Below the pieces are notes generated by a model. That model did not search any database. It was given only the letters and a program-made list of their open reading frames with translations, and was not told where the DNA came from. 13,134 bases of DNA from Candidatus Komeilibacteria bacterium. GTDB lineage: Bacteria; Patescibacteriota; Patescibacteriia; UBA1558. The position numbers were made by a program, and so were the translations under genes. The DNA lies in the NCBI GenBank assembly GCA_024654345.1, contig JANLIN010000077.1, forward strand, positions 1 to 13,134, read 5' to 3'. Below, piece by piece: positions 1 through 6,342 of this stretch; positions within the stretch are counted from its first letter, which is position 1, and every line of letters starts with the position of its first letter.

Positions 1-371
1 TGCAAAACCGCCAGAGGAATGGTCAACCAACGGGTATAGTTGTTGATTTTGTGACGGCCCTGTTCACCCTCTTTGGACATTCTCTCTAGAGCCGGTACAA
101 TCATGGTCAAAAGCTGTAAGATAATAGAGGCGGTAATATACGGTGCCACTCCCAGCATCACCACAGAGAAATTCTCTAAACCACCACCGGAAAAAATATT
201 GATGAGACCTAACAACTGGTTATTGGCAAACAAATCAGCCAAGCCACTGGCATCCACCCCCGGAATAGGTATGTGGGCTGCTATCCGAAACACAATCAAC
301 ATCCCCAAGACAAATAAAATGTCTTGGCGAATATCTCTGGCTTTCCATATTTGGGTTAGTTTAGCCCACAT
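1..371 (-). CDS. secY: Protein translocase subunit SecY, N-terminal part (cut by window edge)
   Basis: SecY forms the membrane channel of the Sec translocase, which exports or inserts proteins as they emerge from the ribosome or are pushed by SecA. About 123 residues are visible, beginning MWAKLTQIWKARDIRQDI. A first membrane helix covers roughly residues 17-33 and is followed by the family-typical HIPIPGVD turn (about 33-40). Next come a glycine-rich plug-like stretch (INIFSGGGLENFS) and a second hydrophobic helix containing MLGVAPYITASIILQLL. After it is the ERMSKEGEQGRHKINNYTRW loop typical of SecY. The start ATG lies 12 bases after the rplO stop, the usual spc-operon order, so co-transcription with the ribosomal genes is expected. 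No clear SD precedes it. The rest of the gene continues beyond base 1. There is no frame disruption in the visible part, and the identity is secure. Confidence 0.96.
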   Translation of the reverse strand, partial: MWAKLTQIWKARDIRQDILFVLGMLIVFRIAAHIPIPGVDASGLADLFANNQLLGLINIFSGGGLENFSVVMLGVAPYITASIILQLLTMIVPALERMSKEGEQGRHKINNYTRWLTIPLAVL

Positions 372-383
372 AGAAAATTGTGT

Positions 384-881
384 TTACTTCTTTTGCTTAG
401 CTTTTTTCTTGACACTCGGCTCTTTGACAGCCGGGCTGATGATTATCTCACCACCAACTTTTTCGATTGCCTCTCGCGCCGCCTTGGAAACTTTCGGTAG
501 TTTGACTTTCAAGGATTTGGTGACTTTCCCGCCGGCTAACAATTTGACATTCTTCTCGTCCTTGGCGATAAGCCCCTTAACCAGCAAGCTACGCAGACTT
601 ACTTGCTCATCTTTCTGAAAATGAGTCTCCAAAACACTGAGATTGATCGGTATATAAACTATATTATCGGTACTAAAACCTCTTTTCTTAGGTATACGCA
701 GAAGGTATGATTTCATACCACGATATTTCAAACCAGATTTACCACCGCTGCGCGCCCGCTGACCCTTCATGCCCCGACCGGAATAATTACCACCGGAGGC
801 ATTACCGCGACCACGCCGAACTTTCCGCTTCTTAGCGCTGTTATTACGAGGCAAATTATGTAGTCCTATTAATTCTTCCAT
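384..881 (-). CDS. rplO: Large-subunit ribosomal protein L15
   Basis: L15 is a late-assembly 50S protein that binds 23S rRNA through a long basic N-terminal arm. The protein has 165 residues, slightly longer than the usual 145-150. The N-terminal LHNLP (residues 7-11) is followed by the glycine/arginine-rich arm: RGRGNASGG, then SGRGMKGQRARSGG at about 34-47. This arm is the L15 signature. The globular part contains LLVKGLIAKDEKNVKLLAGG and ends in a lysine-rich tail (VKKKAKQKK). The ATG lies 8 bases after the rpsE stop. That spacing leaves no room for rpmD (L30), which normally sits between these genes. No SD is visible upstream, so translation is probably by reinitiation or a leaderless-like mode (inference). 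It ends in TAA just before secY. Confidence 0.97.
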   Translation of the reverse strand: MEELIGLHNLPRNNSAKKRKVRRGRGNASGGNYSGRGMKGQRARSGGKSGLKYRGMKSYLLRIPKKRGFSTDNIVYIPINLSVLETHFQKDEQVSLRSLLVKGLIAKDEKNVKLLAGGKVTKSLKVKLPKVSKAAREAIEKVGGEIIISPAVKEPSVKKKAKQKK

Positions 882-889
882 AGGGATAG

Positions 890-1474
890 TTATTTCTTAA
901 CTTCTTTAGATTTTTCCGGCGCGGGTGTCTCTTCAGAATTATCTTCCATCTGCCCAACTGTTAGCGCACTCGTCTTATCTTTTTTAGTCTCAATTTGTCG
1001 TTCGCGAACGAAAGACTCTAATGCCTGAAAAGTAGCTTTAACGTTATTTATCTTATTACTTGATCCCAGAACTTTGGCAGATACGTTACTGATGCCGCTG
1101 AGCTCCAAAACCATTCTGGTCGCACCACCAGCCACGATACCGGTACCAGCCGCGGCTGGTTTCAAAACCAGCTTAGCCGCCTTGTACTTGGTTACAATCT
1201 GATGAGGAATAGTGCCCTCGTTTATTTTAATAAAAATTAAACTTTTTTTAGCTTGTTTGACAGCTTTGTTGACGGCCATAGCCACATCTGCGCCTTTAGC
1301 CACGCCAAAACCGATATTGCCCTTGCCGTCGCCGACTACCACACAGGCCCGAAAGCGCATTCTCTTACCACCGGCCATAACACGCGTCACACGAGCCAAA
1401 TCTATGATCTTCTGGTTGAAATCATCTCGCTCTCGCTCCGGTCGTCTACCTCTTTTTTCGCGTTTGTTTGTCAT
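890..1474 (-). CDS. rpsE: Small-subunit ribosomal protein S5
   Basis: S5 sits on the solvent side of the 30S near the mRNA entry and contributes to decoding accuracy. The protein has 194 residues against about 166 in E. coli. The double-stranded-RNA-binding-like N-terminal domain spans about residues 20-85 and carries RVTRVMAGGKRMRFRA and VVVGDGKGNIGFGVAKG. The C-terminal domain contains PAAAGTGIVAGGATRMVLEL and ISNVSAKVLGSSN (about 107-140), both diagnostic. After about residue 165 there is an extension rich in Glu, Pro, Ser and Lys, ending KEVKK, which is probably disordered. The ATG is 14 bases after the rplR stop, with no SD. The next gene downstream is rplO, not rpmD. Confidence 0.97.
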   Translation of the reverse strand: MTNKREKRGRRPERERDDFNQKIIDLARVTRVMAGGKRMRFRACVVVGDGKGNIGFGVAKGADVAMAVNKAVKQAKKSLIFIKINEGTIPHQIVTKYKAAKLVLKPAAAGTGIVAGGATRMVLELSGISNVSAKVLGSSNKINNVKATFQALESFVRERQIETKKDKTSALTVGQMEDNSEETPAPEKSKEVKK

Positions 1475-1488
1475 AAAGCTAACTTAGT

Positions 1489-1845
1489 TTAAAATTGAAT
1501 TCCGGCACCGCGCAATGCATCTGCCATGATTTTAATACGTCCGTGATACTTATAAGGACCTTTGTCAAAAACGATTTTCTTTATTCCAGCCGCCTGCAGA
1601 CGACTACCTATTTCCTGTCCAAACTTCTCCGCTCTTTCGCTCTTGGTGCCTTGCAGTACCAGTTTACTCTCGTGCACGCCCAGTAATGTTCGGCCGGTAT
1701 CATCATCAATCGCCTGCACCGCCAAATATCTCAGGCTGCGCATCACTGTCAAACGCGGCTTGGTTGCGGTACCATGAATTTGACTTCTGGTCCGGCCGGT
1801 CCGTCGCTGGCGAGTCTCTTGAATTTTGGTCTGTGCATTACTCAT
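1489..1845 (-). CDS. rplR: Large-subunit ribosomal protein L18
   Basis: L18 binds 5S rRNA and, with L5, helps dock it into the central protuberance of the 50S. The protein has 118 residues, the normal family length. It has the basic N-terminal RQRRTGRTRSQIHGTATKPRLTV segment (first 20 residues of that motif region are Arg-rich), then the core LRYLAVQAIDDDTGRTLLG. The C-terminal FDKGPYKYHGRIKIMADALR matches the family signature FDRGgY.YHGRvkalAdaaR. Its ATG overlaps the rplF stop by one base (TAATG) and is served by a strong SD, AAAGGAGG, inside the last rplF codons. This points to tight translational coupling between L6 and L18. Confidence 0.97.
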   Translation of the reverse strand: MSNAQTKIQETRQRRTGRTRSQIHGTATKPRLTVMRSLRYLAVQAIDDDTGRTLLGVHESKLVLQGTKSERAEKFGQEIGSRLQAAGIKKIVFDKGPYKYHGRIKIMADALRGAGIQF

Positions 1846-2393
1846 TATTTTTCTCCTCCTTTGGCCGCTTTACCGGCTTTACGTCTGATTATTTCATCCA
1901 TATATTTAATACCCTTTCCCTTGTAAGGCTCCGGCTTTTTTATCTCTCTAATATTGGCTGCTGTTTGGCCGACCAAATGACGATCGTAACCGGAAATGGT
2001 AATAACGTTCTTCTCCACCGCAATATCAATACCTGCCGGCGCCTGATATTCCACGGGGTGGGAAAAACCAACGTTCAGAACTAGCTTTTGTCCCTGCACA
2101 GCCGCCTTAAACCCAACGCCATTAATTTCCAACTGTTTACTAAATCCTTGACTAACTCCCATGATAACATTATTTATCAGACTTCGCCCCGTTCCCCACA
2201 GTGATCTCTCAGATTTGTCGGTTTCATTTTTCACGCTCACCCTGATTTCTTTATCTGCAATGGCCACCTCTACCTTGGGCGGCAATGCCAGTGTTAGCTC
2301 ACCCTTTGGCCCCTTGGCTGTAAGCAAACGTTCGTTGAGTTTGACCTCAACTTTATCCGGAATAATGATTGGACTTTTACCTACTCTAGACAT
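1845..2393 (-). CDS. rplF: Large-subunit ribosomal protein L6
   Basis: L6 lies near the factor-binding centre at the base of the L7/L12 stalk. I chose the ATG at 2393, giving 182 residues that begin MSRVGKSPIIIPDKVEV, the almost universal L6 start. A GTG at 2414 would add seven residues and overlap the end of rpsH, and nothing favours it. Two homologous RNA-binding domains follow. The second ends with VGQTAANIREIKKPEPYKGKGIKY and EIIRRKAGK, the C-terminal L6 signature. The ATG lies 7 bases after the rpsH stop. The last codons double as the SD of rplR, and the stop overlaps the rplR start by one base. Confidence 0.97.
   Translation of the reverse strand: MSRVGKSPIIIPDKVEVKLNERLLTAKGPKGELTLALPPKVEVAIADKEIRVSVKNETDKSERSLWGTGRSLINNVIMGVSQGFSKQLEINGVGFKAAVQGQKLVLNVGFSHPVEYQAPAGIDIAVEKNVITISGYDRHLVGQTAANIREIKKPEPYKGKGIKYMDEIIRRKAGKAAKGGEK
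1855..1862 (-). promoter_or_regulatory. Strong Shine-Dalgarno for rplR, inside the end of rplF
   Basis: The minus strand reads AAAGGAGG here, 9 bases before the rplR ATG. The same bases encode the Lys-Gly-Gly near the L6 C-terminus, and the junction is a one-base TAATG overlap. It is one of only three clear SD sequences in the window. Most neighbouring starts have none. Confidence 0.8.
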
Positions 2394-2400
2394 AATATTA

Positions 2401-2796
2401 TTACCAAATTTCACAAATTAATTCACCGCCAATTTTGGCACGTCGCGCTTGGAGGCCTGTTTTCAGACCCTTGGAGGTGGATACGATCGCCAGACCCATG
2501 CCATTCAATACATAGGGGATCCGGTCACTCTTGAAATAAAGACGACGACCGGGACGCGATATGCGCCGCAAATGCTTGATTGATGGTTGACCATTTTGAT
2601 ACTTCAAAGTCACTAACAAAATCTTGAAGCCGTTCTTCTCGCCGATTTCCACGCCGGCAACATAGCCTTCTTTATGCAAAATTTGCAAAATAGAATATTT
2701 AATCTTAGACCAAGGTATTTCTACCACAGCCTTATTTACCGCCAGAGCGTTGCGCAAACGGGTAAGCATATCTGCAATTGGATCGGTGAGTGTCAT
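2401..2796 (-). CDS. rpsH: Small-subunit ribosomal protein S8
   Basis: S8 is a primary 16S rRNA binder needed for assembly of the central domain of the 30S. In E. coli it also represses the spc operon. The protein has 131 residues, the usual length. It starts MTLTDPIADMLTRLRNALAV, diagnostic for S8, and ends with the conserved region VSTSKGLKTGLQARRAKIGGE followed by a C-terminal CEIW. The terminal Trp is encoded by TGG and followed by TAA, a useful contrast with rpsN just upstream. The ATG lies 35 bases after the rpsN stop, the longest gap within the spc part. That gap is AT-rich and contains the self-complementary 12-mer AAATAATTATTT. I see no good SD. Confidence 0.97.
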   Translation of the reverse strand: MTLTDPIADMLTRLRNALAVNKAVVEIPWSKIKYSILQILHKEGYVAGVEIGEKNGFKILLVTLKYQNGQPSIKHLRRISRPGRRLYFKSDRIPYVLNGMGLAIVSTSKGLKTGLQARRAKIGGELICEIW

Positions 2797-2831
2797 AGTG
2801 TCTAAATAATTATTTCTCTATATTAATACTA

Positions 2832-3014
2832 TCAACTTGACTTTCGTACGCCCGGAAGCTCACCTTTCGTAGCTAGCTCGCGGAAACAAATCCGACACAT
2901 ACGAAAATCCCTCATATAACCACGCCGACGACCACAGCGCCAACAACGTCGAACGATTCTCGAGGAATATTTTGGTTTTTTTCCTGACTTTATTATTTCT
3001 GATTTAATAGCCAT
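2832..3014 (-). CDS. rpsN: Small-subunit ribosomal protein S14, zinc-binding (type Z)
   Basis: S14 binds 16S rRNA in the head of the 30S subunit. This is the short zinc form, with 60 residues and Cys24-x2-Cys27 plus Cys40-x2-Cys43 (RRCWRCG and CRICFRELA). The family core GYMRDFRMCRICFRE is present. Type Z proteins normally have 61 residues and end in KASW or KSSW; this one ends VRKSS and stops at TGA, exactly where the terminal Trp codon is expected. The next codon is an in-frame TAG, then TAT TAA. The TGG Trp codon at residue 25 shows that ordinary Trp coding is used in the same gene. The simplest reading is a TGG-to-TGA change that removed the last residue. The start is 8 bases after the rplE stop, with only a weak GAAG upstream. 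Confidence 0.95.
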   Translation of the reverse strand: MAIKSEIIKSGKKPKYSSRIVRRCWRCGRRRGYMRDFRMCRICFRELATKGELPGVRKSS

Positions 3015-3022
3015 AGCTTCGA

Positions 3023-3571
3023 TTACTTAATCTGCTTAAAAGGGGTACCGAGCAAACGAAAAAGTTCAAATCCTTCTTCTCGCTTCTTGGCGGTGGTGGT
3101 AACAGCTACTTCCAAACCATGCAATTTTTCCACCTCATCTGATTTGATTTCCGGAAAGATAATATGCTCCTTGAATCCGATAGATAAATTTCCCTGCTGA
3201 TCAATGTGCTTCTTCGGGTCCAGTCCATGAAAATCCCGAACACGAGGCAGAGCAATGGTCATCATTCTATCCAAAAAATCGTACATTCTTTGACCTCGTA
3301 AAGTAACTTTGTATCCCACAATCATACCTTCACGAATTTTGAAAGCGGCGATGGATTTCTTTGCTTTGGTGGCGGCTGGCTTCTGTCCGCTGATGCGTTG
3401 TAAGGTATTTATTATGACCTCTGAATGCTTTGGATCCTTTTGTGACTTGCCGACACCAATATTAAGAGTAACCTTGGTCAGTCGCGGCGCTGCCATTTGG
3501 TTCTTGTACCCAAATTTTTCCATCAAACCTGGTAATACTACTTTATTATATTTTTCCTTAGTTAACATCAT
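3023..3571 (-). CDS. rplE: Large-subunit ribosomal protein L5
   Basis: L5 binds 5S rRNA and contacts the P-site tRNA region at the central protuberance. The family is recognised by FGYKNQMAAPRLTKVTLNIGVG near the N-terminus, AFKIREGMIVGYKVTLRG in the middle, and DFHGLDPKKHIDQQGNLSIG with FPEI in the C-terminal half. Adjacent ATG codons at 3571 and 3568 both give a normal-length protein of about 181-182 residues. The first lies 4 bases after the rplX stop. A GTG at 3592 would give 189 residues and overlap rplX by 17 bases, but the extra residues are not part of the family. A weak GAAGAAAT upstream could act as SD. Confidence 0.96.
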   Translation of the reverse strand: MMLTKEKYNKVVLPGLMEKFGYKNQMAAPRLTKVTLNIGVGKSQKDPKHSEVIINTLQRISGQKPAATKAKKSIAAFKIREGMIVGYKVTLRGQRMYDFLDRMMTIALPRVRDFHGLDPKKHIDQQGNLSIGFKEHIIFPEIKSDEVEKLHGLEVAVTTTAKKREEGFELFRLLGTPFKQIK

Positions 3572-3575
3572 AAAT

Positions 3576-3884
3576 TTATATTTCTTCGCCACTTACTTTT
3601 GAAATACGGATTTTTTTTCCGTTTTCCAACCGCTTATACCCAACGCGCGTCGTCTTTCCTGCTCGGGGATCGACTAACATGACATTGGAGACATGGATCG
3701 GTGCCGGAAATTCCAGACGCTGCCCCTTTTCTCCCTGCCGTCTCGGTCGCTGATGCCGAATACGAATATTAAGACCCTCGACGACTAGTTTATCGCTTTC
3801 TCTAATGACTCGGGTGACTTTTCCTCTTTTGCCTTTATCCTTACCCGTTATTATTTCGACTGTATCTGCTTTTTTGATATTCAT
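3576..3884 (-). CDS. rplX: Large-subunit ribosomal protein L24
   Basis: L24 is an assembly-initiator protein that binds the 5' region of 23S rRNA. The protein has 102 residues, the normal length. The N-terminal KOW motif is clear (DTVEIITGKDKGKRGKVTRV, about residues 7-26). The basic HQRPRRQGEKG segment and the PIHVSNVMLVDP block that follow are family-typical. The C-terminal part reads TTRVGYKRLENGKKIRISK. The ATG lies 5 bases after the rplN stop, with no clear SD, and the gene ends in TAA immediately before the rplE start. No anomalies were seen. Confidence 0.97.
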   Translation of the reverse strand: MNIKKADTVEIITGKDKGKRGKVTRVIRESDKLVVEGLNIRIRHQRPRRQGEKGQRLEFPAPIHVSNVMLVDPRAGKTTRVGYKRLENGKKIRISKVSGEEI

Positions 3885-3889
3885 AAATT

Positions 3890-4261
3890 TTATAATACTT
3901 CAGGCGCCAAGGATACAATTTTGTTATAACCTTTATTCTTGAGCTCTCTTGCTATCGGTCCAAAAACACGAGTTCCTTTCGGTTCGCCGGATTTCTTGTC
4001 AATGATTACCGCGGCGTTTTCGTCAAAGCGAATATAACTACCATCACTCCGTCGAGTTTCTTTACGCTGACGTACAATCACGGCCACCACTACATCCCCT
4101 TTCTTTACCATGGAGTGAGGTTGAGCCACCTTAACGGTCGCCACCACAATTTCACCCACATGCGCATAGCGTTTTTTATAGCCGCCTTGAACCTGAATCA
4201 CTTTTAGTAATTTCGCTCCACTATTGTCCGCTACTTTTAATTTGGATTCCGCTTGTATCAT
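3890..4261 (-). CDS. rplN: Large-subunit ribosomal protein L14
   Basis: L14 forms part of the subunit interface and the bridge to 16S helix 14, and it is the binding site of the silencing factor RsfS. The protein has 123 residues, essentially the universal length. It begins MIQAESKLKVADNSGAK and contains the conserved VIVRQRKETRRSDGSYIRFD and ENAAVIIDKKSGEPKGTRVF blocks, ending IVSLAPEVL. The junction with rpsQ is TAATATG, so the ATG lies one base after the upstream stop. This indicates translational coupling rather than independent initiation. Confidence 0.98.
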   Translation of the reverse strand: MIQAESKLKVADNSGAKLLKVIQVQGGYKKRYAHVGEIVVATVKVAQPHSMVKKGDVVVAVIVRQRKETRRSDGSYIRFDENAAVIIDKKSGEPKGTRVFGPIARELKNKGYNKIVSLAPEVL

Positions 4262-4262
4262 A

Positions 4263-4532
4263 TTATTTAAGCTTCTTTATTATCCGCCAACGCTTCTGTT
4301 TGGATAAAGGGCGACATTCTTCAAACTCAACCACTTGCCCCACCTTGTAAGTATTTGCCGGATTATGGCACTTATAACGTCGAGTTATTTTATACCTTTT
4401 CTTATACTTCGGATGCATCCTCTGCGTCACCACAGTAACAACCGCTGTTTCCTGCATCTTGTCGGCCACTACTTCGCCCTGCAGACGTCGTCGATTGATA
4501 ATAATATTTGACTGTTCTTTTTGATCATTCAT
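4263..4532 (-). CDS. rpsQ: Small-subunit ribosomal protein S17
   Basis: S17 is a primary-binding OB-fold protein that stabilises the 5' domain of 16S rRNA. I chose the ATG at 4532 (89 residues, MNDQKEQSN), one base after the rpmC stop in a TAATATG junction. A GTG at 4562 would add ten residues overlapping rpmC and is unlikely. The core contains GEVVADKMQETAVVTVV, then HPKYKKRYKITRRYKCHN and VGQVVEFEECRPLSKQKRW, all S17 landmarks. The protein ends in a basic IIKKLK tail. It sits in the standard order between rpmC and rplN. Confidence 0.96.
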   Translation of the reverse strand: MNDQKEQSNIIINRRRLQGEVVADKMQETAVVTVVTQRMHPKYKKRYKITRRYKCHNPANTYKVGQVVEFEECRPLSKQKRWRIIKKLK

Positions 4533-4533
4533 A

Positions 4534-4761
4534 TTACTTCTGGTTAACTTCTTTGGCCGCACTCCCCGTCGGAGTCTCAGCCATCTTATTTAAAACTGTC
4601 AGAATACGAGCCACCATAACCTTTACCTGTCTTATTTCACGCACATTCTTTAGTTGTTTGTTGCTGACCGAAAACTGCAATTCACGCAACTTCTCCCTTT
4701 GTTCAGCCAACAGCCGGTGGAGATCCGTCTTACTCTTTAATTTTAAATCTTTGAATTCCAT
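4534..4761 (-). CDS. rpmC: Large-subunit ribosomal protein L29
   Basis: L29 is a small helical-hairpin protein next to L23 at the exit of the peptide tunnel. The ATG at 4761 gives 75 residues beginning MEFKDLKLKSKTDLHRLL. An upstream TTG at 4791 would run into rplP and adds nothing family-like. The two-helix pattern is visible: LLAEQREKLRELQFSVS, then NVREIRQVKVMVARILTVL, matching the L29 signature. The C-terminal tail AETPTGSAAKEVNQK goes slightly beyond the usual 60-68 residues. The start is 13 bases after the rplP stop. Confidence 0.95.
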   Translation of the reverse strand: MEFKDLKLKSKTDLHRLLAEQREKLRELQFSVSNKQLKNVREIRQVKVMVARILTVLNKMAETPTGSAAKEVNQK

Positions 4762-4774
4762 ATAAATTAGTAGG

Positions 4775-5185
4775 CTAAATACGTCGCACAATCTTAGTTT
4801 TTACCGGTAACTTATAAGCGGCCAACTTCAAGGCCTCTTCCGCTTCCGAGTCTTTAACACCGCCGACTTCAAACATCACTGTACCAGGTTTAACCACCGC
4901 CACGTAATGATCGACTGTTCCCTTGCCGCTTCCCATGGTTGCTTCACTGCCCTTGCTGGTGATTGATTTATCAGGAAAAATCCGAATCCAGACTTTACCA
5001 CCGCGCTGTAAATAACGGGAAATAACACGACGCGCGGATTCGATTTGCCGAGAAGTTACCCAGGCTTTGGTCAGAGACTTCAAACCAAAGTCACCAAAAT
5101 CAACCGTATTCATTCGGGTGGCGCGGCCCCGGATTCGATCGCCGCGCATGGCTTTTCTATGTTTTACTTTCTTGGGAGCTAACAT
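4775..5185 (-). CDS. rplP: Large-subunit ribosomal protein L16
   Basis: L16 organises the A-site tRNA region of the 50S. The protein has 136 residues, the normal length. It begins MLAPKKVKHRKAMRGDRIRG and contains FGLKSLTKAWVTSRQIESAR, then GKVWIRIFPDKSITSKGSE, MGSGKGTVDHYVAVVKPG and LAAYKLPVKTKIV. All are L16 hallmarks. At the position equivalent to E. coli Arg81, the substrate of the hydroxylase YcfD/RoxA, this protein appears to carry Thr (EATMGSGKG), so that modification is not expected here. The ATG overlaps the rpsC stop by one base (TAATG) and has a good SD. Its stop is TAG. Confidence 0.97.
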   Translation of the reverse strand: MLAPKKVKHRKAMRGDRIRGRATRMNTVDFGDFGLKSLTKAWVTSRQIESARRVISRYLQRGGKVWIRIFPDKSITSKGSEATMGSGKGTVDHYVAVVKPGTVMFEVGGVKDSEAEEALKLAAYKLPVKTKIVRRI

Positions 5186-5850
5186 TATTTCTTCTCCTCT
5201 GAATTATTACTTTCCTTATTAAATACTTCACCTTTGTATATCCAAACCTTGATACCAATCGTGCCAAAAGTTGTCTGAGCATGGCCACGGGAATAATCAA
5301 TATCGGCACGTAGTGTATGTAGTGGCACCTTACCCTCGGAAAACACTTCCGTGCGGGCTATTTCAGCGCCATTCAAACGGCCGGCAACACAGATCTTGGC
5401 CCCTTTGGCACCGGCTTTCATCACCTTGTCGATTGATTGTTTGGCAATCCGTCGAAATGGCATTCTCTTTTCCAGATCGGCTCGAATGGCTTCCACCAGT
5501 ACCGGCGCGGATAAATTCGGATTGCTGACTTCCTTGATATTGATTTTGATACTGACATTTTTAGCGAAGCATTTGTCTTGCAACTCTTTTTTTAATTCCT
5601 CAATACCGGCGCCGCCACGACCAATGATCAACCCTGGTTTGGCCGCTGTTATATCAATCGTAATCTCATGTTCACTGCGTGCCATTTCGATCAGGTCAAT
5701 GCCCGCTTCGCGTAATTTACGTCTCACAATACGACGAACCTTGACATCATCCTCCAAGTATTTAGCGTAATTACCCTTTGCGTACCATTTGGATGACCAC
5801 GTTTTTATGACAGCCATGCGAAAAGCTTTTGGATTTACTTTATGTCCCAT
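5185..5850 (-). CDS. rpsC: Small-subunit ribosomal protein S3
   Basis: S3 lines the mRNA entry tunnel of the 30S and has helicase-related roles. The protein has 221 residues. It begins MGHKVNPKAFRMAVIKTWSS, the standard start. The KH type II domain lies at about residues 38-108, with the GxxG loop in KPGLIIGRGGAGIEEL (about 71-86). The C-terminal domain carries MPFRRIAKQSIDKVM, GAKGAKICVAGRLNGAEIAR and LRADIDYSRGHAQTTFGTIG followed by KVWIYKGE. The tail SNNSEEKK is short and acidic/basic and encodes the SD of rplP. The junction with rplV is TAATATG, leaving one base between stop and start. Confidence 0.98.
   Translation of the reverse strand: MGHKVNPKAFRMAVIKTWSSKWYAKGNYAKYLEDDVKVRRIVRRKLREAGIDLIEMARSEHEITIDITAAKPGLIIGRGGAGIEELKKELQDKCFAKNVSIKINIKEVSNPNLSAPVLVEAIRADLEKRMPFRRIAKQSIDKVMKAGAKGAKICVAGRLNGAEIARTEVFSEGKVPLHTLRADIDYSRGHAQTTFGTIGIKVWIYKGEVFNKESNNSEEKK
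5194..5199 (-). promoter_or_regulatory. Shine-Dalgarno for rplP, inside the end of rpsC
   Basis: The minus strand reads GAGGAG, 8 bases before the rplP ATG, within the codons for the Glu-Glu at the S3 C-terminus. The junction is the one-base overlap TAATG. The arrangement is very close to that at rplF/rplR: a poly-Glu/Gly/Lys tail supplies the SD. Confidence 0.75.
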
Positions 5851-5851
5851 A

Positions 5852-6334
5852 TTATTTCTTAGTCTTAGTGACTGATTTAGCGGTCACTACCTTCCGACCG
5901 ACTGCTTTCTTGGTAGTATCTGCTTTTGCGACTGCCGACTCTTTTCCACTAGCGGCAATCTCCGTTTTTTTCCGTTCGGTCGATTTCTTTTGTGTTGGTA
6001 TACTCTCCCCCTCCAAAACCACTGTGAGATGAGTTAGGGGTTTGCGAATCAAGTCCGCTCGACCATGGGCTTTCGGCATCCATCGTTTCAGAGCCCCGCC
6101 CTCGTCAGCCGTAATGTACTTAACCTTCAAAGAATTCTTATCTAATTGAAAATTATTGATAGCGTTCGCGATGGCACTACGCACCAATTTTGCCACCGGA
6201 CGAGCTGGTTTCTTATTAATAAATTCCAGCATATCCAAAGCCACGTCCACCTGCTTACCACGGACAGCATCCAGCACCAACCGCGTTTTGCGGGTTGATA
6301 ATCGTAGATATTTGGCTGTTGCTATTACTTTCAT
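5852..6334 (-). CDS. rplV: Large-subunit ribosomal protein L22 with C-terminal extension
   Basis: L22 sends a long beta-hairpin into the peptide exit tunnel and with L4 forms its constriction. The first 110 residues are a normal L22. They include AKYLRLSTRKTRLVLDAVRG near the start, LVRSAIANAINN in the helix, and the hairpin with ADEGGALKRWMPKAHGRADL (about 76-95) followed by THLTVVLE. After this the protein continues for about 50 residues (total 160) in a low-complexity Lys/Ala/Thr tail ending SVTKTKK, probably disordered and rRNA- or membrane-facing near the exit (inference). The ATG is 8 bases after the rpsS stop, with no SD. Confidence 0.97.
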   Translation of the reverse strand: MKVIATAKYLRLSTRKTRLVLDAVRGKQVDVALDMLEFINKKPARPVAKLVRSAIANAINNFQLDKNSLKVKYITADEGGALKRWMPKAHGRADLIRKPLTHLTVVLEGESIPTQKKSTERKKTEIAASGKESAVAKADTTKKAVGRKVVTAKSVTKTKK

Positions 6335-6342
6335 AGGATTAT

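Noticed and set aside
73..618. Plus-strand open frame of 181 codons across secY and rplO
   Set aside because: It is antisense to two certain genes and its translation has no family features; a shadow of the real genes.
2394..2414. GTG start that would lengthen L6 by seven residues
   Set aside because: It overlaps the end of rpsH, and the universal L6 start MSRVGK begins at 2393.
2804..2815. AAATAATTATTT palindrome before rpsH as an operator
   Set aside because: Pure A/T 12-mer, readily produced by base composition; no second copy seen.
2832..2834. General reassignment of TGA to Trp or Gly
   Set aside because: All other genes are full length without in-frame TGA and use TGG for Trp, so a genome-wide recoding is not supported by this window; kept only as a local finding at rpsN.
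3572..3592. GTG start that would lengthen L5
   Set aside because: It overlaps rplX by 17 bases; the ATG pair at 3571/3568 gives the normal length.
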